Part shown: piece after piece, positions 1 through 7,660 of the stretch
Layout: the number at the start of each line of letters is the position of its first letter
Position numbering within the stretch: the first letter of the stretch is position 1
Assembly: GCF_002160985.1 (NCBI RefSeq)
Contig: NZ_NFLQ01000007.1
Coordinates: 62,001 to 126,000, forward strand
DNA from: Lachnoclostridium sp. An118
Lineage (GTDB): Bacteria; Bacillota; Clostridia; Lachnospirales; Lachnospiraceae
DNA length: 64,000 nucleotides
Direction: 5' to 3'
Position numbers and translations under genes: made by a program
Notes under the pieces: generated by a model
The model's input: only the letters and a program-made list of their open reading frames with translations
What the model was told of the DNA's origin: nothing
Database searches by the model: none

Positions 1-2
1 CA

Positions 3-482
3 CAGATCAGCCCCTACCTGGCCACAGACACCTACGACACCCATCTTCAGACATGGGAGAGCGGCATGGGCATCATCGCCCTCCTCGGATATGCCTTCCT
101 CATCGTCCTGGGAGCTATCGGTATCATGAACCTTGTGAACACCATGATCAACAGCATCTACACAAGGAAGAAGGAGCTGGGCATGATGCAGGCCATCGGT
201 CTGTCAGAAAGGCAGCTCCTGGGCATGATGCAGATGGAGGGCCTGTTCTACACGGCGGGGACCCTGGCGGTGGCGCTGGGTATCGGCAGCCTGGCGGGCT
301 ACGGCGTTTTCCGGTACATGAAGGCGGAAAATATCATGAATGTGACCAGCTACCATTACCCGGCTCTTCCGGCTGTGCTCCTGGCTCTGGTCGTGGCGCT
401 CACCCAGGTGCTCCTTACCTGTGCTGTCTCCCGCAGCTTCCGGAAGATGAGCCTGATCGACCGCATACGGTACTCAGAATAA
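3..482 (+). CDS. FtsX-like ABC transporter permease, C-terminal fragment (cut by window edge)
   Basis: The reading frame is open from the left edge and ends at TAA 480-482, giving about 159 residues. Three hydrophobic spans are visible, starting at GIIALLGYAFLIVLG, with the FtsX/MacB hallmark that follows the first span (IMNLVNTMINSI, then RKKELGMMQAIG). This is the conserved end of the DUF214/FtsX permease fold used by MacB-type and peptide-resistance ABC exporters. It sits in the cytoplasmic membrane and would need an ATPase partner, presumably left of the window. Substrate cannot be told from this piece. Confidence 0.85.
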   Translation, partial: QISPYLATDTYDTHLQTWESGMGIIALLGYAFLIVLGAIGIMNLVNTMINSIYTRKKELGMMQAIGLSERQLLGMMQMEGLFYTAGTLAVALGIGSLAGYGVFRYMKAENIMNVTSYHYPALPAVLLALVVALTQVLLTCAVSRSFRKMSLIDRIRYSE

Positions 483-516
483 AAGAAGAGAGAAGACGGA
501 GCCTTGGGGCTGTGGC

Positions 517-545
517 TGGACTTTGCGGGCCCCTTCTGCTAAAAT
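517..545 (+). promoter_or_regulatory. possible sigma-A promoter for the CoA-transferase gene
   Basis: TGGACT (517-522), 17-nt spacer and TAAAAT (540-545) lie in the short gap after the permease stop. The -35 is imperfect, so read-through from upstream is equally possible. Confidence 0.35.
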
Positions 546-605
546 GGACTGCATATGCAGGAGTCGAGAGGATCCTGCGGGCCTATTGCGAGGAGGATGG
601 TAGTT

Positions 606-2117
606 ATGTATGAAGTGATGAGTGCTGACGAGGCGATCCGCCTGATCCGGGACGGGGACTGTATATGCGTCAATTCGTTTGTGGGGATAGAGAACCCGGT
701 AGAGCTCCACGAGGCGCTGTACAGAAGATACCAGAGGATGCAGTCCCCCAGCCATCTGACGATGATATCCAGCGCAGGCTTTGGCGTCTGGGACGAAAAC
801 AGGAACGCGGAGGGGTACATACGGGAGGGCGCGGTGGACCGCCTGATCTGCGGACATTTCGGAGCTATGTTAAGCACAAAGAAGCTGGTGCTTGAGGACC
901 GCTTTGAGGCATATAACCTGCCCCTTGGATGTATCTCCCACGCCATCCGCGCGCAGGCAGGGGGACTGCCGGGGGCGCTCTCCAAGGTGGGACTCGACAT
1001 TTTTGTAGACCCGAGAAAGGAAGGACCTGGTATCAACCGGCTCTCGATCGACGACTCTCTTGTGAAATACGTGGAGGTGGACGGGGAGGAGTTCCTCTAC
1101 TACAAGCTGCCGAAGATCACGGTGGCTCTCATAAAGGGCACTGCCGCGGACAGGAAGGGAAATATTTCCTTTGACGATATGTTCATGTCCGGCGACGCCC
1201 TGTCCATCTGTCAGGCGGTGAAGGCAAACCACGGCAGGGTGATCGTCCAGGTGGACCGGCTGGTGGACACACCCTCAAGGCCGAGGAATGCCATTATCCC
1301 GGGCTGCCTGGTTGACGCCATCGTGGTAGTAGAGCCGGAGGAGAGGAACGAGGCTTACACTGCGCTGACAGGAAGCTTTGAGATCCCCTATGCGCAGTGG
1401 AGCGCGTGGAATGAGAAGATAGACACAGTATCCGCAAAGACGCGGGGCAACAGCGCAGCCGGCAATATCATCGGCAGAAGGGCGGCCAAGGAGCTGCGGG
1501 TGGACGATATCGTCAATATCGGGATCGGGATCCCGGAGATGGTGTCCAGACACGCCCGAAAAAACGGCATGCTGGATATGGTGACTCTTACCGTTGAGTC
1601 CGGAGGCATCGGAGGCTTTCCTGTCTCGGGGGAGGCGTTCGGAGCCATGATAGGGGCGGCCTCCGTGTACGACATGGCAAACCAGTTCGATCTGTACGAC
1701 AACGGAGGGCTGGACATATGCTTTATGGGAGCCCTGGAGGTGGACCGCCAGGGGAATGTCAATGCCCACCGTGGACCGGGCGCCTTTGCGGGAATCGGCG
1801 GATTTGCCAACATCACAGCCAAAACGCCCACGGTAGTGTTCTGCCTGACCTTTGATACCAAAGGGCTGGAGGTCTCTCAGAAAAAGGGGACCGTGACCAT
1901 TGAACGAGAGGGGACTGTCCCCAAATTCGTAGAAAGGGTAAAAAGCGTCAGCTTTTCGGCAGCACGGGCTATTGCAAACGGACAGAAGGTCCTGTACGTG
2001 ACGGAGCGATGCGTGTTCCGTCTGACCCCCAAGGGACTGAAGCTTATTGAGACCTACCCGGGGGTAGACGTGCAGAGAGATATCCTGGACCGCCTTCCCT
2101 TTGAGGTGGAACTCTGA
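606..2117 (+). CDS. acyl-CoA:acetate/3-ketoacid CoA-transferase (YdiF/Pct type)
   Basis: This is a 503-residue fused alpha-beta CoA-transferase of the COG4670 class, the size of propionate CoA-transferase and YdiF. The family moves CoA between acyl-CoA and acetate or other short acids through a glutamyl-CoA intermediate. The active-site region VESGGIGGF is present with the predicted catalytic Glu at about residue 331, followed by the typical NGGLDICFMGALEVD and FAGIGGFANI blocks. I chose ATG 606 because AGGAGG (591-596) lies 9 nt upstream; an in-frame ATG at 555 lacks such a site. A role in acid re-activation during fermentation is inferred; the actual acid is not evident. Confidence 0.85.
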   Translation: MYEVMSADEAIRLIRDGDCICVNSFVGIENPVELHEALYRRYQRMQSPSHLTMISSAGFGVWDENRNAEGYIREGAVDRLICGHFGAMLSTKKLVLEDRFEAYNLPLGCISHAIRAQAGGLPGALSKVGLDIFVDPRKEGPGINRLSIDDSLVKYVEVDGEEFLYYKLPKITVALIKGTAADRKGNISFDDMFMSGDALSICQAVKANHGRVIVQVDRLVDTPSRPRNAIIPGCLVDAIVVVEPEERNEAYTALTGSFEIPYAQWSAWNEKIDTVSAKTRGNSAAGNIIGRRAAKELRVDDIVNIGIGIPEMVSRHARKNGMLDMVTLTVESGGIGGFPVSGEAFGAMIGAASVYDMANQFDLYDNGGLDICFMGALEVDRQGNVNAHRGPGAFAGIGGFANITAKTPTVVFCLTFDTKGLEVSQKKGTVTIEREGTVPKFVERVKSVSFSAARAIANGQKVLYVTERCVFRLTPKGLKLIETYPGVDVQRDILDRLPFEVEL

Positions 2118-2165
2118 GAGTATCCTCCGGGCAGGAGCGGGCGCTCCACAAAAGAAAAGTTGATA

Positions 2166-2194
2166 TTGACAGAATGGAGTGCCGGATAGTATCC
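2166..2194 (+). promoter_or_regulatory. weak promoter candidate before the AIM24 gene
   Basis: A perfect TTGACA (2166-2171) is followed after 17 nt by GTATCC, a poor -10; TAGTAT at 2187 gives a better hexamer with a 15-nt spacer. Confidence 0.3.
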
Positions 2195-2232
2195 TGAAAT
2201 CAGAATACTTTATTAAATGAGGAGGAAAAATC

Positions 2233-2913
2233 ATGAGATATCAAATTCAGGGCGAGACGCTTCCAGTAGTCATCTGTGAACTGGAGGGCGGGGAGAAGAT
2301 GATCACAGAGGGCGGCGGCATGGCCTGGATGTCCCCGAATATGAAGATGGAGACATCTACCAACGGCGGTGTGGGGAAGGCCTTTGGGAGAATGTTCTCC
2401 GGTGAGTCTATCTTCCAGAACAACTATACAGCAATGGGAGGTCCCGGCATGATCGCTTTTGCTTCCAGCTTTCCCGGGTCTATCCGTGCTTTCGAGATCA
2501 GTCCGGGCAATGAGATGGTCTTCCAGAAGAGTGCGTTCCTGGCAGGCGAGGCGGGAGTGGATGTGTCCATTTTCTTTAACAAGAAGGTCGGTGCCGGATT
2601 ATTCGGCGGTGAGGGATTTATCATGCAGAAATTCAGCGGAAACGGTACGGTCTTCGCGGAATTTGACGGGCATGTGGTAGAGTACGAGCTCCAGGCAGGG
2701 CAGCAGATCGTGGTGGACACCGGACATCTTGCAGGCATGACAGCCAGCTGCAGCATGGAGATACGGAGCGTCCCGGGTGTGAAGAACATGCTCTTCGGGG
2801 GCGAGGGATTTTTCAACACCGTGATCACCGGGCCGGGCCGGATATGGCTCCAGACCATGCCTATCAGCAATGTGGCGGCCGTGCTCCGCAATTACATAAC
2901 AACTGCGAAATAG
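2233..2913 (+). CDS. AIM24/TIGR00266 family protein
   Basis: A 226-residue glycine-rich, all-beta-looking protein matching the TIGR00266 (AIM24) family: MRYQIQGETLPVV start, a central GPGMIAFASSFPG and FGGEGFIMQKFSG, and a C-terminal GGEGFFNTVITGPG. The family has a tryptophan-RNA-binding-attenuator-like double-stranded beta-helix fold; its bacterial role is unknown. It has no signal peptide or membrane span. AGGAGG sits about 8 nt before ATG 2233. Length is normal for the family. Confidence 0.8.
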   Translation: MRYQIQGETLPVVICELEGGEKMITEGGGMAWMSPNMKMETSTNGGVGKAFGRMFSGESIFQNNYTAMGGPGMIAFASSFPGSIRAFEISPGNEMVFQKSAFLAGEAGVDVSIFFNKKVGAGLFGGEGFIMQKFSGNGTVFAEFDGHVVEYELQAGQQIVVDTGHLAGMTASCSMEIRSVPGVKNMLFGGEGFFNTVITGPGRIWLQTMPISNVAAVLRNYITTAK

Positions 2914-3008
2914 TAAAAAACCGCAGGATATTTATAGGCAGAAATACTAAGTCCAGAGAGGGAATAATCTGAATATTGGGCAGTTTTCACAGCAGTAGTC
3001 AGGAGAGA

Positions 3009-3036
3009 TTGCATTTTCCCGAGAGTGTGATATAAT
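3009..3036 (+). promoter_or_regulatory. sigma-A promoter of the DUF6465 gene
   Basis: TTGCAT (3009-3014), 16-nt spacer, perfect TATAAT (3031-3036), about 60 nt upstream of the start codon. Confidence 0.55.
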
Positions 3037-3105
3037 ATTGACGACTTAAAAGGGAACGGCATAAAGAAAAAATATTGTGAGCAGTAAGATCTAGGAGGAA
3101 TTGAA

Positions 3106-3603
3106 ATGGCTACAAGAAAGACAGCAGATACCAAGACAAAAGTTGGTGTACAGAAGACAGTAAGCAAAGCATCAACCGATGTTGTGACTGCGGCGGCACA
3201 GAAGGCTGCGGCAGCTGCTGATACGAAAGAGGCTGTAAAGAAGGAAGCTGTTAAGGCAGAGCCTGCCAGAGAGACAGCTGCCAAAGAGGAGACTGCTAAG
3301 AAGGCCGCCGCACCGGCGAAGAAGGCCGACGAAGCTAAGGCGGCAGAGAAAAAGACGGCACAGAAGAAGGCTCCGGCCAAAAAAGCCGCGGCGAAAAAGG
3401 AGATCAAAGTCAAGACCTATGTGCAGTACATGGGCAGAGAAGTGGAAGAGAAGGATATGATAGCTGCCGTAAAGAAGAGCTGGACAAAGGCTTCCGGTAA
3501 AAAAGTGGGAGACATCAAGTCCATCGATCTCTATGTAAAGCCAGAGGAGGGTGCGGTTTACTACGTGGTAAACGGAACAGATACAGGTTCTGTGGCTTAC
3601 TAG
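3106..3603 (+). CDS. DUF6465 family protein with Lys/Ala-rich histone-like N-terminus
   Basis: 165 residues in two parts. Residues 1 to about 100 are almost only Ala, Lys, Glu and Thr with repeated AKK/PAKKA units, like histone H1 or Hu-like tails. Residues about 103-165 form a compact domain (VKTYVQYMGREVEEKDMI, later VGDIKSIDLYVKPEEG) that I recognise as the DUF6465 C-terminal domain common in Lachnospiraceae. Function is unknown; the basic tail suggests nucleic acid or polyphosphate contact, which is inference. AGGAGG 3093-3098 sits 7 nt before ATG. The gene has its own promoter and terminator, so it is monocistronic. Confidence 0.75.
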   Translation: MATRKTADTKTKVGVQKTVSKASTDVVTAAAQKAAAAADTKEAVKKEAVKAEPARETAAKEETAKKAAAPAKKADEAKAAEKKTAQKKAPAKKAAAKKEIKVKTYVQYMGREVEEKDMIAAVKKSWTKASGKKVGDIKSIDLYVKPEEGAVYYVVNGTDTGSVAY

Positions 3604-3616
3604 GAGCATAACAGAC

Positions 3617-3654
3617 AGAGGGCGCGGGGTATGGGACCTGCGTCCTCTTTTTTT
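3617..3654 (+). terminator. Rho-independent terminator after the DUF6465 gene
   Basis: Twelve-base stem (3617-3628 with 3637-3648, including two G-T pairs), 8-nt loop, then a run of seven T. Confidence 0.85.
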
Positions 3655-3777
3655 GCTGTGTCAGCGGCCGGATCGGAAGCTGCTCTTTGGGAGCGTCGGT
3701 TGTCAGTGAGAAGTAGACAGAATATTCTATAAATAACAATAAATTAAAAGATAAGTAAAATGTTTTTAAAATAAATA

Positions 3778-3806
3778 TTGACAAATACGGTGATAAGTGT
3801 TAATAT
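3778..3806 (+). promoter_or_regulatory. perfect sigma-A promoter in the AT-rich island
   Basis: TTGACA (3778-3783), exactly 17 nt, TAATAT (3801-3806). It fires into about 500 nt without a credible reading frame. Confidence 0.65.
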
Positions 3807-3812
3807 AAAGTC

Positions 3813-4318
3813 ACAAAATAATAAACGAGATAAAAAACAGAATATAGAAAGTTTTTTATAGGTTTATTATTTTAGCTTTGAAGGACAGTCGATATCTGTA
3901 GATTGAAAAAATATGATCATTAACTTATTATAGTTGGATAATAAGAATTCATATTAAAAAAAGATTTACAGACAGAAGCTGAAATCCAAAGTCAATAGTT
4001 TAAGAAAAGGAGGTACGGACCGCCAAAAAATTAAACTATCTATACTGGTCATCATTAAGGGAATCCAAAAAGACTGATTCTTGAAAGCCAGAGTACTGAG
4101 AAAAGATTTTATTTGAGATATCAGTTTATCGGGTAATAAGATGTTAGTAACAGGAAGTTCATAGCAGACAGGAAAAGGTCATCCGATGAAATTAAGAATG
4201 GTCAGTATAAAAAGAAATCATTTTTTGCTACATGTGTAGAGAAAGGAAGAAAAATGATTGAATCAGTAAAGTAGAGACGGGTGTCAGTTTATTATGAAAT
4301 TGATGCCCGTCTCTACTG
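3813..4318 (+). ncRNA. candidate non-coding RNA in AT-rich gene-free stretch
   Basis: The stretch 3655-4343 is strikingly AT-rich against a GC-rich background and has no open frame with start and ribosome site of useful length. It begins with a consensus promoter and ends in a 17-bp hairpin (4270-4286 with 4301-4317, two G-T pairs, loop 4287-4300). An AAGGAGG at 4006-4012 is not followed by ATG, GTG or TTG in range. I could not match it to a known RNA class. An eroded gene remnant is the main alternative; transcription is inferred only. Confidence 0.3.
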
Positions 4319-4343
4319 TTTCCTGCTGACAGGGAAAATGTAC

Positions 4344-4372
4344 TTAACAGAGAAAGAAAAAGATGATATAAT
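4344..4372 (+). promoter_or_regulatory. sigma-A promoter of the DUF4203-like gene
   Basis: TTAACA (4344-4349), 17-nt spacer, TATAAT (4367-4372); the start codon follows 38 nt later. Confidence 0.6.
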
Positions 4373-4410
4373 ACTTCTGAATAATTAATACAGGGACAAA
4401 GGAGAAGGTT

Positions 4411-5154
4411 ATGGACGAATTGATGTCGATGATGAATCAACTGGCCGATGGGGAGACGGCGCAGGTCGCACAGAGCGTGCAGGATATGATGCGGGGGAGT
4501 ATAGCTCCCGCTGTTACTGCTGTGGCCCTGGGACTTGTCATCTGTTTCTTTGGATTAAAGCTGATCCGTGTACTGGCGGCCATAACAGGTATCTGTATCG
4601 GGGCAGCGGCGGGAGCCGCCCTGGCTCTGGCTGTCGGCCAGCAGGGGACAGTGGTCCTGGCAGCGGCGGCCGTGGGGATGGTCTTATTCGCCTGTCTCGG
4701 GGCGATCCTCAGAAGAGTAGGCGGATTTCTCTTTATAGGAGTCCTCACAGCAGGGATACTGGAATGGGTCCTGGCACCGGGCACGCTTCCCTTCCACCTC
4801 ATATGTCTGGGGGCGGGACTGGTACTCGCAGTGATCGCGGCCATACTGATGGACCCCATTATCATTGTCTTCTCTTCCATAGGAGGAGGCATTATGGCGG
4901 GGCTGGCAGCGACAGCACTCACCGGACTTGACCGGAATATCCTCATTACATACGCGGGATGTGCGGTCCTTGCGATACTGGGAATGGTCGTACAGTTCAT
5001 GATGAAGTCCAGAGAGGTCGGCAAGAGAGAAAAGCGCTTCTCTGAGGCTGTGAAAGAGGAGAAGTCGGTGGAGACGGAAGTGGAGAAGGCAAGGATGCTG
5101 CTGGAGGACGACCTGACAGAGCCGGACGATGTCGAAAAAGCGGAAGACAAGTGA
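4411..5154 (+). CDS. multi-span membrane protein, DUF4203/TMEM198-like
   Basis: 247 residues. An amphipathic N-terminal helix (1-30) precedes about seven hydrophobic segments between residues 33 and 195, rich in Gly and Ala (GICIGAAAGAALALAVG), then a charged Glu/Lys cytoplasmic tail with coiled-coil character (200-247). The overall pattern resembles the TM7S3/TM198-like DUF4203 fold. Substrate and role are unknown. AAAGGAGAAGG lies just upstream of ATG 4411 and the gene has its own promoter and terminator. Confidence 0.7.
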   Translation: MDELMSMMNQLADGETAQVAQSVQDMMRGSIAPAVTAVALGLVICFFGLKLIRVLAAITGICIGAAAGAALALAVGQQGTVVLAAAAVGMVLFACLGAILRRVGGFLFIGVLTAGILEWVLAPGTLPFHLICLGAGLVLAVIAAILMDPIIIVFSSIGGGIMAGLAATALTGLDRNILITYAGCAVLAILGMVVQFMMKSREVGKREKRFSEAVKEEKSVETEVEKARMLLEDDLTEPDDVEKAEDK

Positions 5155-5171
5155 TAACAAGTCTGATTTAT

Positions 5172-5221
5172 AGGACACCTCATCTGCTATGGTATACCCA
5201 TAGGAAGTGAGGTGTTCTTTT
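5172..5221 (+). terminator. terminator after the DUF4203-like gene, overlapping the next ribosome site
   Basis: AGGACACCTCA (5172-5182) pairs with TGAGGTGTTCT (5208-5218), with an inner CTATGG/CCATAG helix in the loop, then TTTT. The 3' arm contains GTGAGGTG, the apparent Shine-Dalgarno of the gene at 5222. Confidence 0.7.
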
Positions 5222-5398
5222 ATGTACAGGGTAAGCAGGATTTTATTGATGGGAGCCGGTTTCATTTTGGCGGCTGGAGCAGCACTGGTCTTTGGCTTTG
5301 CGGACTGCAGGCTGGACGGGACCGTATATATGGCGGTCTGCCTGCTGGGACTGGCGATGATGTACGGTTCGAGCAGGGGGATGTCCAGGGAGTATTAG
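5222..5398 (+). CDS. small two-span membrane protein (58 residues), hypothetical
   Basis: Starting at ATG 5222 the frame encodes 58 residues with two hydrophobic spans (ILLMGAGFILAAGAALVFG and VYMAVCLLGLAMMYG) and a short basic tail. GAGGTG is 7 nt upstream but lies in the 3' arm of a terminator hairpin, so translation would depend on read-through and hairpin melting. An in-frame ATG at 5207 is inside that hairpin. No family recognised; could be a chance frame. Confidence 0.5.
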   Translation: MYRVSRILLMGAGFILAAGAALVFGFADCRLDGTVYMAVCLLGLAMMYGSSRGMSREY

Positions 5399-5407
5399 GA
5401 CAGTGCA

Positions 5408-5437
5408 TTGTGTTTCCTCCCTCTGATGTGCTATAAT
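5408..5437 (+). promoter_or_regulatory. sigma-A promoter of the PHP-domain gene
   Basis: TTGTGT (5408-5413), 18-nt spacer, TATAAT (5432-5437). Confidence 0.5.
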
Positions 5438-5483
5438 AAAAACATGCCGAAAGGGCATATTAAAGTGCAAAGGAGGCTTACTG

Positions 5484-6314
5484 ATGAAACTGGATATGCA
5501 TTGTCATGTAAAAGAAGGGTCACTTGACAGTAAGGTAAGCTTGGATGACTATATTACAAAGCTCAAGCAGGAGGGCTTTGACGGGATGCTCATCACGGAC
5601 CATGACACGTACAAGGGCTACAGGCACTGGAAATATGAGATGAAGGGGAAGGTGCATGAAGACTTTGTCGTGCTGAAGGGGATCGAGTATGACACCTGCG
5701 ATGCGGGCCATATTATCTGCATCATGCCGGAGGGGGTAAGGATGCGTCTCCTGGAGCTGAAGGGCATGCCGGTGCAGATGCTGATCGATTTTGTGCATCG
5801 GCACGGAGGGATACTGGGACCTGCGCATCCCTGTGGAGAGAAATATCTGAGCTTTACAAACACAAAAAAATATTTTAAATCTCCGGAGACGATAAAGAGG
5901 TTTGATTTTATCGAGGTGTTCAACTCCTGTGAGCCTGAGGAGTCTAATGACAGGGCGGCCAGGCTGGCGCAGAAGTACCAGAAGGTGGGGATAGGCGGCA
6001 GCGACTCCCACAAGATCGAGTGTGTGGGGAAGGGATATACGGTCCTGCCCCAGAGAGTGACCTGCGAGACGGAGCTGATCACGCTGATACGTGAGAAGGC
6101 GGCCATCGAGGCGGGCGGCACTCTGTACGGCAAGACGACGAAGGAGAAGCTTGGCCGGATGAACAAGATACTGCCATACTCCTTCTGGTTTTACAACAAG
6201 GGCGGAGCTCTTCTGAGGAAGAGGAAGAGGACGCAGAAGGGCAGGATCGAAAATCCGGTGGATCCCATTGACCCCATTGAGATCCCCTATCTGGATGAGA
6301 TAAAAAGGAGGTAG
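5484..6314 (+). CDS. PHP-domain phosphoesterase-like protein
   Basis: 276 residues. The polymerase-and-histidinol-phosphatase fold is marked by the N-terminal metal-binding MHCH (residues 4-7), LITDHDTYKGYRHW, the GPAHPCG block and GGSDSHK near residue 175, all metal ligands of the family. PHP proteins hydrolyse phosphoesters using two or three metals. The C-terminal 60 residues are basic and not part of the PHP core. AAAGGAGG lies 7 nt before ATG 5484. Substrate unknown; it resembles stand-alone PHP proteins rather than HisJ or PolX. Confidence 0.85.
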   Translation: MKLDMHCHVKEGSLDSKVSLDDYITKLKQEGFDGMLITDHDTYKGYRHWKYEMKGKVHEDFVVLKGIEYDTCDAGHIICIMPEGVRMRLLELKGMPVQMLIDFVHRHGGILGPAHPCGEKYLSFTNTKKYFKSPETIKRFDFIEVFNSCEPEESNDRAARLAQKYQKVGIGGSDSHKIECVGKGYTVLPQRVTCETELITLIREKAAIEAGGTLYGKTTKEKLGRMNKILPYSFWFYNKGGALLRKRKRTQKGRIENPVDPIDPIEIPYLDEIKRR

Positions 6315-6358
6315 GGAGCCCGGGCTTCGGGACCAGGCGCGCGCACAGATGACAAAGA

Positions 6359-6385
6359 GGGACAGGCTGCAGGAAAGCCTGTCCC
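6359..6385 (+). terminator. hairpin after the PHP gene
   Basis: Perfect 10-bp stem GGGACAGGCT with AGCCTGTCCC around a 7-nt loop, but only a short T run further on, so termination may be weak. It lies upstream of the alcohol dehydrogenase start I chose. Confidence 0.5.
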
Positions 6386-6441
6386 TGTGCTGTGCCTTTG
6401 AAGAAGAGAAGAACAAGAGGATCACAAAGGAGAAAGAGAAG

Positions 6442-7660
6442 ATGTATGTATTATGGTGCAGGCTGTTCCAGAGGGTGATGAAATTTTTCATGGATATAGT
6501 CCCCTTCTGGCGCAAGCCAAAGATGATAACTGGAAGGGACAGCCTGAAAAAGCTTCCCGGCATGCTCCGGCATAAGGGTATCAAAAATGTGATGCTGGTG
6601 ACAGACCCGGGGATTGCCTCTCTGGGGCTGCACGAGCAGCTTCTGGAGTGGATCCGCGAGGAGGGTATTGAGTGCGTGGTGTATGACAGGACCACGGCAA
6701 ATCCCACCATTGCCAATGTGGAGGAGGCTCTGCAGCTATACCGGGAGAATGGGTGTCATGCGCTCATCGCGTTTGGAGGAGGCTCTCCCATGGACTGTGC
6801 CAAGGGAGTGGGAGCCCGGGTGGCAAGACCTCACAAAAAAATCTCCTCCATGAGAGGGGAACTGAAGATCTTAAAGCCCATCCCCCCTGCTCATCGCCGT
6901 GCCTACTACGGCGGGGACGGGAAGCGAGACCACCCTGGCGGCTGTGCTGACAGACGAGAGGACGCATGAGAAATATGCCCTCAATGACTTTGTGCTGATA
7001 CCCAGATATGCAGTCCTCGACCCGGTCCTCACAGAGGGGCTGCCCCCCTTCATCACGGCAACGACTGGCATGGATGCTCTGACCCACGCTGTGGAGGCGT
7101 ATATAGGCAAGAGCAACACAGCCCAGACTATAGAAGACAGTGTGGCCGCAGTGAAGCTGATCTTCAGGAATCTGGAGCGTGCCTACACGGACGGTTCCGA
7201 TATGGAGGCAAGAGAGAACATGCAGAAGGCCTCCTTCCTGGCCGGAGCAGCGTTTACAAGGGCCTACGTGGGATATGTCCACGCCATCGCCCACAGCCTG
7301 GGAGGGGAGTACGGCATCCCCCACGGCCTTGCCAACGCCGTGATCCTGCCCTATGTGCTGGAGGCCTATGGGAGCTCCGTGTACATGTCCCTGGCAGAGC
7401 TGGCGGACATTGTGAAGATAGGACAGGATCTGGAGAGTGACCAGGAGAAGGCCAATGCGTTTATCGCAGAGATAAGGGCCATGAACCGGCGGATGGGAAT
7501 CCCGGACAAGCTGGAGGGCATCCGGGAGGATGATATCGACATGCTGGCAAAGAGGGCTGCAAAGGAGGCCAATCCGCTGTACCCGGTTCCGCGGATCATG
7601 AGGAAGGACCAGCTGAAGGAAATCTATTATCAGATACGCGCGCAGGAGGAGAGAAAATGA
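6442..7660 (+). pseudogene. iron-containing alcohol dehydrogenase, split by a one-base frameshift
   Basis: Residues from ATG 6442 (RBS AAAGGAG 6426-6432) match the N-terminal NAD-binding half (FGGGSPMDCAKG), while the metal-binding half (PTTAGTGSETT, DALTHAVEAY, HAIAHSLGGEYGIPHG) continues in the next frame to 7660. The switch occurs at a run of six C, 6882-6887; five C would give an uninterrupted protein of about 405 residues, normal for the Fe-ADH family. The family reduces aldehydes or oxidises primary alcohols with NAD(P). It overlaps the aldehyde dehydrogenase gene by 4 nt, so the two were one operon. A sequencing slip or phase-variable tract are alternatives to true loss. Confidence 0.8.

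Noticed and set aside
4013-4265. Degenerate protein frames after AAGGAGG at 4006 (for example AKKLNYLYWSSLRESKK)
   Set aside because: No start codon at a proper distance and stops in all frames within 20-45 codons; cannot be called a gene or assigned to a family.
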